DNA from: Azorinus chamasolen
Lineage: Eukaryota; Mollusca; Bivalvia; Cardiida; Solecurtidae
Length of the DNA: 64,000 nucleotides
NCBI GenBank assembly: GCA_963576725.1
Contig: OY755240.1
Coordinates: forward strand, 35,734,163-35,798,162
Direction: 5' to 3'
The notes below the pieces were generated by a model. The model was not told the DNA's origin, made no database searches, and was given only the letters and a program-made list of their open reading frames with translations. A program made the translations under genes and the position numbers. This document shows positions 55,691 through 64,000 of this stretch, piece by piece. Positions within the stretch are counted from its first letter, which is position 1. Each line of letters opens with the position of its first letter.

Positions 55691-57622
55691 AACAAGAGGG
55701 CCAGAATGGCCCTGAAGCGCTCACCAGACAATCAGAGGAGAAGATTTTCAAAGTTTTCACTATATGTTTCTATAGAAAACTAGCCTGCCCTGGGGCGGGG
55801 CTAATTTTGACCCAAGAGGCACAATTTATATAACTTTTGTAGAGGACCTGAACATAATGCTATATGCCAAATATGAAAGCTGAGAACATTCCAGTTTCAG
55901 ACGAGAAGATTTTCAAAGTTTTCACTATATGTTTCTATTGAAAACTGCCCAACCCTGGGGCAGGGCCAATTTTGACACCCGGGCCATAATTTATATAACT
56001 TTTGTAGAAGACCTGAACATGATGCTATGTGCAAAATATGAAAGCTGAGCACCTTCCAGTTTCAGAGAGGAAGATATTCAAAGATTTCACTATTTGTTTC
56101 TACTGGAAACTGCCCACCCCTGGGGCGGGGCCAATTTTGACCCCGGAACCATAATTTATATAACTTTTGTAGAGGACCTGAACATGATGCTATGTGCCAA
56201 ATATGAAAGCTGAGAACCTTCAAGCTTTTAGAGGTGAAGGTTTTCAAAGTTTTCACTATTTGTTTCTATTGAAAACTGCCAACCCCTGGGGCGGGGCCAA
56301 TTTTGACCCCAGGGCCATAATTTATACAACTTTTGTAAAGGTCCTGAACATGATGCTCTGTGCCAAATATGAAAGCTGAGAGCCTTCCAATTTCAGAGAA
56401 GAAGATTTTCAAAGATTTCACTATTTGTTTCTATTGAAAACTGCCAACCCCTGGGGCGGGGCCAATTTTGACCCCCGGGCCATAATTTATAAAAAAAATT
56501 GTAGAGGACCTGAACATGATGCTCTGTGCCAAATATGAAAGCTGAGAGCCTTCCATTTTCAGAGAAGAAGATTTTCAAAAATTTCACTATTTGTTTCTAT
56601 TGAAAACTGCCCACCCCTGGGGCGGGGCCAATTTTGACCCCAGGGCCATAATTTATACAAATTTTGTAGAGGACCTGAACATGATGCTCTGTGCCAAATA
56701 TGAAAGCTGAGAGCCTTCCATTTTCAGAGAAGAAGATTTTCAAAAATTTCACTATTTGTTTCTATTGAAAACTGCCCACCCCTGGGGCGGGGCCAATTTT
56801 GACCCCAGGGCCATAATTTATACAAATTTTGTAGAGGACCTGAACATGATGCTCTGTGCCAAATATGAAAGCTGAGAGCCTTCCATTTTCAGAGAAGAAG
56901 ATTTTCAAAGATTTCACTATTTGTTTCTATTGAAAACTGCCCACCCCTGGGGCAGGGCCAATTTTGACCCCGGGGCCATAATTTATACAACTTTTGTAGA
57001 GGACCTGAACATGATGCTCTGTGCCAAATATGAAAGCTGAGAGCCTTCCAGTTTCAGAGAAGAAGATTTTCAAAGATTTCACTATTTGTTTCTATTGAAA
57101 ACTGCCCACCCCTGGGGCGGGGCCAATTTTGACCCCGGGGCCATAATTTATACAACTTTTGTAGAGGACCTGAACATGATACTCTGTGCCAAATATGAAA
57201 GCTGAGAGCCTTCCAGTTTCAGAGAAGAAGATTTTCAAAGATTTCACTATTTGTTTCTATCGAAAACTGCCTACCCCTGGGGCGGGGCCAATTTTGACCC
57301 CCGGGCCATAATTTATATAACTTTTGTAGAGGACCTGAACATGATGCTCTGTGCCAAATATGAAAGCTGAGAACCTTCTGGTTTCAGAGGAGAAGATTTT
57401 CAAAGTTTTACTATATGTTTCTATTGAAAACAAGGCACCCCTGGGGCATAATTTATATAACTTTTGTAGAGGACCTAAGATGATACTACGTGCCAAAGAT
57501 GAAAGCTGAGAACCCTGTAGATTCAGAGGAGAAGATTTTTAAAGGTTGAAATTGTTGACGACTGACGACGGACGACGCACGCCGACGGACGACGGACATC
57601 AGGCAATCACAAAAGCTCACCT
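55691..57622. mobile_element. Family A element, longest copy (~11 units)
   Basis: 5' AACAAGAGGGCCAGAATGGC-CCTGAAGCGCTCACCAGAC. Units repeat at 165-166 bp (for example GAGAGCCTTCCA at 56547, 56712, 56877), those between 56380 and 57250 being almost identical. The GACGACGGACGACGCACGCC tail and AGGCAATCACAAAAGCTCAC follow, then the terminal hairpin is missing (CTCGAGAATG instead). Minus-strand frames are artefacts. Confidence 0.93.
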
Positions 57623-57986
57623 CGAGAATGTCAATATGTTAGTTCAAATAGACATACTTTTATCCTAGACACATTCTGAACAAAATCCAATGATTATTTT
57701 ATTCCGGACGCTCTCTGAACAAAATTCGAGTCACAGTTTCTATTTTTAGATAGACCTACTCATAAATCTATGGAGCTGAACAGACTATTTAGGTCTATAA
57801 CAATTCCAGCCACTCTAAGAGCATCTCAATCAAATTATCATGAGTGAAAAGAAAACATCTACTATTTATCCATTAATCTTTGCTTTCTGACTTGAAAGTA
57901 AATACAAGCCAATTCATAGAATTGGTATTACCTAGTAAAACAGCAAAACAATGGGGGGGGGGACCTTTAGATCATAAATCAATTTA
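57623..57986. other. Unassigned sequence with poly-G
   Basis: Unique DNA; G run at 57953-57962. Confidence 0.45.
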
Positions 57987-58030
57987 AAACACGAGGGCTA
58001 TGATAGCCCTGGAACGCTCAACCAGGTTTT
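57987..58030. repeat. Orphan element 5' end
   Basis: AACACGAGGGCTATGATAGC-CCTGGAACGCTCAACCAGG matches the plan of family A 5' ends (compensated hairpin GGGCTA/TAGCCC) but no core follows. Confidence 0.6.
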
Positions 58031-58484
58031 ACTTACGTTTGATACATACCAATAACTTAAAAAAAGATATTTTGACCAACTTTATGAATATTGGGCCAAA
58101 TTACTGCTTTCTACAGTAATCTTTAATAATAGTGTACATGTTTTGATACTGAATGAGCCACAGCAAGGGGAAATGTGCCTTATTGTATTTCAAAAATTAT
58201 AGACTAAGACTGGCTGCTGCATCTCCACTGCAGCATCTGATTCAGTCTACTACTTTTTGACATAGTTGTAGTTTGTATATACTATACAGTTTATTCTGAA
58301 ATAGTGAATCATTACATATCGGATTGGGTGTTGCATTGGTGATATGGTTGCTGATCTGTTTCTTAACTCTTTGAATCATAAGGCCTATTTTATCTTGACA
58401 CTGCTTGAATATGAAAGCTGTATAAAGCACGTCCAAGTACTTAATGCAAAACAGTATTAAATGCAATACAGTATCCCTCTACTT
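58031..58484. other. Unassigned sequence
   Basis: Minus-strand 74-codon frame at 58242-58466 lacks recognisable features. Confidence 0.45.
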
Positions 58485-58870
58485 TCAGCAGGGGATAAGG
58501 GGAATAAATATATGATTTTTGTGTATCAAAGGGGAATAACTCCTAAAAGCCGCACGCCATCTGAAAAAGTAATACATGGGAATGATGCAAAGGTGATAAC
58601 AAATAATCATGTTGAGTTTAATTGAGTCCTGTCAATCAGTTACAGATATAGCATCGGACGGGAAAAAATGTCATTTTTGCGTAGAAAAGGACAATAACTC
58701 CTAAATCCCGCAAGAGATCTGGAAAAGTAATGCATGGGAATGATGCCTTAGTTATAACAAATATTAATGTCAAGTTTCATTGAATTCTATCAATCCGTTA
58801 CAGAGATATGGCATCGGATGGGGAAAAATGTCATTTGTGCGTATAAAAGGCCATTAACTCCTAAATGTCT
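58485..58870. repeat. Family R tandem-core repeats
   Basis: Two and a half ~155-bp units with AAAGGGGAATAACTCCTAAA, GTAATGCATGGGAATGATGC, CAAGTTTCATTGAATTCTAT and CCGTTACAGAGATATGGCAT. Confidence 0.8.
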
Positions 58871-59507
58871 ATGTATTTTCACATTCAAACATATTTTCTT
58901 ATTATAGGCAAACTCTAATGAAACACAAATAATATTTACTCGTAAGCAAACATCTTTTAACTAGTTCATGGTCGGACAGGCTTTGATCTGTACCCTGCAA
59001 TTATTCCATTTAAAGGTGATGATCCGCTAAATTGATATTATTTAGTTTTTGATTACTCGTGACAGATGAGAAGTGATAATCAACAAATAATTTGTTCACA
59101 CATTTGTGTCCTCGAGTCAATAGTGCTACAGATGAAGGGGCATAATTACATGTATACCTCAAACCAGCCCAGGTCCTTGAGCAAGCCATATTTGACCCAG
59201 CAGTTGTTTATTACATTGAATTAAGAACAACTTTTTCCGAGACTTCAACCAGACCTCGAGCAAGGCACTGTCCTCGACTCAGTGATGCTCAAGCTATTAA
59301 AGTTTGACTGTATTAACTAATTGTCACTCACCTTGGGAGGTCTTTTCCCGTCTATTTTTAGATGGACTATTTCTGTAGGTAAGGGAATTTCTCTCTCTGT
59401 ATCCAAACTGCTAATTTTAATACATTTTCGATGTCAAATAACAATACCCACACATAACATTACCCAATATGTACGTTGTGCCGTATTTGCAGCAAATCCA
59501 TACAAAA
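58871..59507. other. Unassigned intronic sequence
   Basis: No exon or clear repeat. Confidence 0.45.
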
Positions 59508-60238
59508 ACAAGGGCATGCTGTATTGCTATGCAAGACATGAGTCCCCCACCGGACTGAAAAAAACCTCCACTCTCCCCACCCCACCCACCCATGGTGCAT
59601 GACACACTTCCATGCTATGGGTAATAATCATGTGAAGTATGAATTTGGCCTACCCTTGTAAGAGATATGGCATAGACACAAAGTGTAACAGACGGACAGA
59701 GTGTGAAAATAGGGAAAAGGGGAATAACTCCAAAAATATTGATATTATTATGGCATTTGTGCATGACACTCTTTCTCATCATGATTGTTCCATATGAGAA
59801 GTGTCAAATCAATTGAATCAGTAAATAAAAAGTTATTGTCCCGACAAGAAAATACGAAAAAGGGGAGTAACCCCAAAAATATTGATGCTAGAGTTATTGC
59901 CCTTGTGCATGACACTACACCTCATCATGATTGTTCCATATGAGAAGTTTCAAATCAATTGAACCAGTACATAAAGAGTTATTAACTGGACAAGAAAATA
60001 TGAAAAGGGGAATAACTCCAAAAATACTGATGATAGAGTTATGGCCCTTGTGCATGACACTACCCCTCATCATGCTTCTTCAATGTGTGAAGTTATAATG
60101 AATTTGGCATAACTTTGTAGGAGATTTGGCCCGGACACGAAGCGTGACAGACAGACGGACGGATGGATGGACGGACGGACAGGCGAAATCAAGCAAACCT
60201 ATAGTCCCCCAACCGGTAACCGGTGGGGGACTATAAAC
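59508..60238. mobile_element. Family S tandem-core element
   Basis: 5' ACAAGGGCATGCTGTATTGC-TATGCAAGACATGAGTCCCCCACCGG. Three ~150-bp units follow with AAAGGGGAATAACTCCAAAA, GGCCCTTGTGCATGACACTA and ATGATTGTTCCATATGAGAA. A GACAGACGGACGGATGGATG tail follows, then 3' AGTCCCCCAACCGGTAACCG / GTGGGGGACTATAAA. The 5' tag AGTCCCCCACCGG is complementary to the 3' CCGGTGGGGGACT. Confidence 0.9.
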
Positions 60239-60353
60239 GAGCTTGTTCTTTTAGTAGTATAGATTTAATACCGGAATTAATATTTTTCAAGATTTTATTA
60301 TGACCCTGAAACTCTCTACCAAACAATGAATATAATGAAATAGACATGCAAAC

Positions 60354-60401
60354 CTGTTCTGTTATAATAAGTGGTATCTGTAGGATCTTGGCACCTTGAA
60401 T
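60354..60401 (-). CDS. ISOC1: Isochorismatase domain-containing protein 1-like, small internal exon (first visible)
   Basis: 48 bp, phase 0 at both ends. On the minus strand ATCTCTTTTCACAG precedes IQGAKILQIPLIITEQ and a GTTTGC donor follows. The peptide matches the helix-strand segment ending in TEQ that precedes YPKGLGSTV in animal ISOC1 (human has an equivalent LQGARILGIPVIVTEQ block). The break between TEQ and YPKG is a plausible conserved exon border. The upstream exon carrying the CDMQ motif (catalytic Asp) was looked for on the minus strand from 60402 to 64000 and not found, so the gene starts beyond the window. Short length alone would be weak evidence; in-frame continuity with three further exons makes it strong. 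Confidence 0.88.
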
Positions 60402-60714
60402 CTGTGAAAAGAGATAAAAACACAAGAATTTTCCAAAGAACACAAGTAATTCACCTTCCAGCAGAAATGTGACAAAACATGTGATAACATACAGACGACT
60501 GACTTAAGATTTGACAAGACCTAATATATGTTTCCTAAGTGTCACACTGCTAAAGCAGCTGACACAAAATTATAACACCTGAAACTTCTTCTTTAACACA
60601 AGAGCAATATGGGCAAACAAACAATATAATTATGTAGGTTATTGAAATAAGGCCCTGCTTCATTTTTTTAAAATACAGGCACTCTCATCATTTTAGAAAT
60701 TAACACACATTTAA
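60402..60714. other. Unassigned intronic sequence
   Basis: No exon or repeat recognised. Confidence 0.45.
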
Positions 60715-60780
60715 GCAAGAGCTGTTTGTAAAACATGTATACCCCCAAGACCCACTGACCTAATGCCAGTTTTTGTGTGA
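60715..60780. repeat. Family D-like 5'-end stub
   Basis: AGCAAGAGCTGTTTGTAAAA-CATGTATACCCCCAAGACCC without the tandem core. Confidence 0.75.
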
Positions 60781-60824
60781 AATGACCAATAAGAATATCT
60801 TTAAAAATCGTTTAACCCTTTCCC

Positions 60825-61190
60825 TCATATAAAGCTGTTTTTATGCATTAGCAAACAGAGTAGACTCAGATCAGACGACTCCTACATAAGCTGTCTGATC
60901 TGGGTCTTCTGTTTCTTTTGACACAATATAGATCGGATTCTACAGTTTTTGTCAAAGCAAAAACTTCTCTTCAGAGAAATAATGTGTTTTACACATTAAA
61001 AATAAGAGTAGACTAGATCTATAGAAGCTGTCTGATCAGGGTCTGCTCTTTTTACATTTGACAAGATATAGATTTGATTTTACAGTTTTTTTCAAAGCTA
61101 AAACTTCTATTTATGGCATTAACAATTTTTTTAAGCATTAGCAAACAAGAGTAGTCCCAGATCAATTTTTGTCAAAGCAAACAGGTTAAG
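60825..61190. repeat. Cluster of palindromic MITE copies
   Basis: TTAGCAAACAGAGTAGACTC / AGCTGTCTGATCTGGGTCTT at 60851-60914, then degraded copies at about 60995-61060 and 61138-61190, in tandem with TTTTTGTCAAAGCAAAAACT. Confidence 0.75.
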
Positions 61191-61848
61191 GGTTAATAGG
61201 TGTTTAGAAATAAGTCTAGCTCTAGGTGTGAATATCTGATGATAATTCAATTAAACGGGTCATTAGTATTTTTAACAATTGAAATTGAGAAGAGTTACGT
61301 CTACTGTTATAATTAAGTTATATTTACTCAGTTATTTCATTAATATCATACAAGATTCAGACATTTTAGGACTTTTTAATGACTGTGTTGTCATCAAATT
61401 TTATAAAAAAAAAGTTATATTTAAGATGCTTTTTGGGGCAGCAGACTTAATCCACAGTAGTAAGTTTAACACCTATCATTGTTAGGGGGGGGGATTATCA
61501 TGTTTTCTTAAGAATTACCATGACTTATATCAGTTGGGCCATTGCATAATCATGTTTTCACAGTTTTCTTAAACATTACCATGACTTACATCAGTTGGGT
61601 TTGGACCCAGATCAAAAGTCTAGATGGTGATCATTTTCCTTGATTGGCTGAATTGTTACTTTCCTATATCTCTCACATCTAATTTGAGAGACATTGGAAG
61701 ACACCATGTAACATCACTCACACTACACATGGGGTTAATGGGTCAAAATGCCTTTAATGTTTCGTCTGCAACAAAAAGTTATTGTCATCTGCTTCAATTC
61801 TTAAAATAAACTTACTTTCATTTTTTTGCAAAAATATGGTTAAGATGA
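61191..61848. other. Unassigned intronic sequence
   Basis: Contains a short duplication (ATCATGTTTTCTTAAGAATT / TTTCTTAAACATTACCATGA with ACTTATATCAGTTGGG) at 61495-61600. Small plus-strand frames have no recognisable domains. Confidence 0.45.
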
Positions 61849-61915
61849 CAAACAGGTTGGATCCTGATGAGATGCCGCAGTATGCGGCCTCTCATCTGGA
61901 TCCAAACTGTTTGCA
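61849..61915. repeat. Palindromic hairpin MITE
   Basis: CAAACAGGTTGGATCCTGAT and ATCTGGATCCAAACTGTTTG around GAGATGCCGCAGTATGCGGCCTCTC (written in parts: GAGATGCCGC and GCGGCCTCTC). Confidence 0.85.
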
Positions 61916-62054
61916 TAGGTAATCACAGTTTCACCACTAGCATGCAAAGAGTTAAAAGTCATGCATTGACCTGGAGAGATTTTACTGCCCAGCAGCTGTA
62001 ATCTTTGAACTGCTGCTGGTCTGCAGTTTAGGATCTGGAGTTGATATTTAACCC

Positions 62055-62148
62055 TTAATTTCTCTCATATAAACTTGTTTTCATGCATCTGCAAACAGAG
62101 TAGACCCAGATAAGGTAGCTCCTATAGGATCAAGGTCTGTTATTTGCT
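62055..62148. repeat. Degraded palindromic MITE
   Basis: CTCATATAAACTTGTTTTCA then GCAAACAGAGTAGACCCAGA and the shortened right arm CCTATAGGATCAAGGTCTGT. Confidence 0.7.
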
Positions 62149-62354
62149 AATGGAATTTGATAGATGTTTCTATGCCTTCTAAAACAGCTACACTGATTCA
62201 CCTTCAACATTTTACTATAAATAGTTATAAATAGAATGATACAAGCACTCCAATGCAGTTATCTCCCTTTGTCCCTTATGGCTATGCTGATGGGACAAGG
62301 GAAATAACTGTGAGGAAATTACCTTTTAAGTGTTACAGATTCTGATGTTAAGTA

Positions 62355-62956
62355 GCAAAAAACCCCAGGGTGAGACCATTTATGGCCCAGGGGTCATTAT
62401 TTGAACACATCTGGTAGTGGTATATTAGGTGATGCTTCATACCAAATATCTTAGCTCTAGATTATGTGGTTTCAGACAAAAAGATTTTTAAAGGTTTCCC
62501 TATATAAGTCTATGTAAAAACTACAAGTCCCAGGGCAGGGCCATTTTTGGCCCGGGGGTCATCATTTTAACAAACTTGGTAAAGGACCATTAGATGATGC
62601 TATATACCAAATATCAAAGCTCTAGAAATTGTGGTTTCAGAGAAGAAGATTTTTAAAGATTTAAAAAAAAAACCTGTAAAAGTAGTGGGGCGGGGCCATT
62701 TTTTGCCCGGGGGTCATGATTTTAACAAAACTGATAGAGGACATCCTAAGGTACATTTCTGTGAAATTTGGTTGAAATCCTCCCAGTGGTTTAGGAGAAG
62801 AAGTCATTTGAAATAAAAGTGAACGGACAGACGGACGGACAGACGGACGGACGGACAGACGGACAGACAGACAGACGGACAGACGGACAGACGGACAGAC
62901 GGACGACAGGCGGTCACAATAGCTCACCTTGAGCCTTTGGCTCAGGTGAGCTAAAA
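62355..62956. mobile_element. Family O element
   Basis: Three ~160-bp units with GGCCCGGGGGTCATGATTTT, AACAAACTTGGTAAAGGACC and ATACCAAATATCAAAGCTCT. A (GACGGACA)n tail at 62822-62905 follows, then 3' ATAGCTCACCTTGAGCCTTT / GGCTCAGGTGAGCTAAAAA. Confidence 0.85.
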
Positions 62957-63625
62957 ACCACAGCAAGTTTGAAGTGCCTAAGCTAAACATGCACTGAGCA
63001 GTTATTGATCGGAAAACATTTCACCAGTTAAGGTCATGGTAACCTTGACCTTTGACCTCAAAAACAATATGGGTCATCTAGTAGTCATGCTAAACCACCA
63101 CAGCAAGTTTGAAGATCCTATGCCAGCCCTTGAACAGTTATTGATCGAAAACTATTTCACCAGTTAATGTCATGGTGACCTTGACTTTTGACATAGTGAC
63201 CTCAAAAACTATAGGGGTCATCTTGACATCTAGTGGTCATGACTAATCACCACAGCAAGTTTGAAGATCCTAAGCCAAACCATTGAGCAGTTATTGATCG
63301 AAAACCATTTCACCAGTTAAGGTGATGGTGACCTTTACCTTTGATCTAGTGACCTCAAAAACGAAAGGGGTCATCTAGTGGTCATGAGCAACCACCACAG
63401 CAAGTTTGAAGATCCTAAGCCAAACTCCTTGGGTACTTTTTGATCGGAAACCATTTCACCAGTTAAGGTCATAATGACCTTGACCTTTGACCTAGTGACT
63501 TCAAAAACAACAGAGACAAAAACAACAGGGATCATATATAGAAGATCCTAAGTTTGCAGATCTTGAGCAGTTATTGATGTGGAACCATTTCACCAAGTGG
63601 GGATGGGGGGGGGGGGGGTGTTATA
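62957..63625. mobile_element. Family D element, 5'-truncated copy
   Basis: Four to five ~145-bp units (CACAGCAAGTTTGAAGATCC, GAGCAGTTATTGATCGGAAA, TGACCTTGACCTTTGACCTA). The ends decay in GGGGGGGGGGTGTTATAAC. Receptor-type palindromes are mutated here. Confidence 0.85.
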
Positions 63626-63795
63626 ACAAAATTGAACAGATTCAGATTTGAACTATTTCGGATGGCTACACATGTCCATTAATAGGATTTATTCCCAATG
63701 CAAAAAAATTACATTTTCCCCAATTTTTTTAAAGAAATCCCAAAACAGTAGAACCTATCTGAAGCGGCCATTCATTTATTGAGCATAGATATCTG

Positions 63796-63871
63796 AACAA
63801 GAGGGTCTGAAAGGCCCTGATATCACTCACCAGACAATCAGAGAAGATTTTCAAAGTTTTCACTATATGTT
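63796..63871. repeat. Family A 5'-end stub
   Basis: AACAAGAGGGTCTGAAAGGC-CCTGATATCACTCACCAGAC and the first core bases, then unrelated DNA. Confidence 0.8.
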
Positions 63872-64000
63872 TGAACCCAGCGATTTCATTATCTTTTGCT
63901 TAACAGCGGGGTTTAACATGCTCGTATAGCAACGGCACACTGAGTAATGATGGTGTCTTCACTAAACACACCCGCCGCTTCCAAGAAACGTGGTTGAAAG
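63872..64000. other. Non-repetitive window edge
   Basis: GC-balanced unique sequence differing from its surroundings. It could hold part of the next ISOC1-like exon or its flank, but no conserved motif (for example CDMQ) is readable on the minus strand. Confidence 0.3.

Noticed and set aside
1029..61485. tRNA or rRNA genes
   Set aside because: No cloverleaf with a credible A/B box pair and no conserved rRNA blocks were recognised by eye; a covariance-model scan would be decisive.
62661..62990. 109-codon minus-strand Ser/Val/Arg repeat ORF
   Set aside because: Arises from the (GACGGACA)n tail of a family O element.
60402..64000. Search for the ISOC1 exon with the CDMQ motif on the minus strand
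   Set aside because: No matching codon pattern was found by eye; the exon is presumed beyond the window.

Overview
This window is eukaryotic. Codon-interrupted exons with GT/AG junctions, multi-kilobase introns, AT-rich unique DNA and very dense, mutually nested interspersed repeats all point that way. The repeat vocabulary (tandem units carrying AAGGGCCATAACTC-type boxes, 'AACAAGAG...' starts and short 3' hairpins) is what I associate with bivalve molluscs, probably a heterodont clam or mussel. The species cannot be fixed from sequence alone. Most open reading frames in the window are accidental or lie in tandem repeats.

Only two protein-coding genes are convincing. (1) On the + strand, three exons (18215-18286, 20260-20445, 24633-24841) join in phase to give the C-terminal ~154 residues of a four-helix membrane protein of the TMEM272-like family; its 5' exon or exons were not found. 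(2) On the - strand, four phase-0 exons (60401-60354, 55052-54891, 46617-46501, 33301-33158) form the C-terminal ~156 residues of an isochorismatase-domain protein of the ISOC1 type. The first exon, with the catalytic Asp motif, lies beyond position 64000. The gene spans more than 27 kb because its introns are filled with repeats.

Layout. 1-7 kb: unique AT-rich DNA with short tandem repeats, a 1.9-kb G-rich satellite plus TATC array (2763-4796) and a GA microsatellite. 7.6-8.4 kb: a broken GIY-YIG retroelement ORF in which a 47-bp piece of coding sequence has become a ten-copy minisatellite. 10.4-14.1 kb: a 41-bp minisatellite split by a 3.25-kb foldback-like element. 15.3-17.6 kb: a second, older inverted-repeat element interrupted by an 832-bp PIF/Harbinger-like MITE with TTA target duplications and an empty site visible in sister arms. 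18.2-24.8 kb: the TMEM272-like gene; its second intron holds an ~890-bp TIR element and a tandem-repeat element. 25-64 kb: the ISOC1-like gene and its surroundings, made of at least a dozen families of tandem-core elements, several inserted into one another, plus palindromic hairpin MITEs and satellites.

The most interesting signal is in the repeats. Many sequence-unrelated families share one plan: a start near AACAAGAG, a short 5' tag, a 120-190-bp tandem core with a common AAGGG(C/A)(C/A)ATAACTC box, and a 3' hairpin whose right arm is complementary to the 5' tag. The tag differs from family to family. Four visible nesting events show clean insertion without target duplication. This resembles pearl/Helentron-associated (HINE-like) elements. 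One family also carries a perfect oestrogen-response-type palindrome plus a DR1 nuclear-receptor site in most of its 144-145-bp units.
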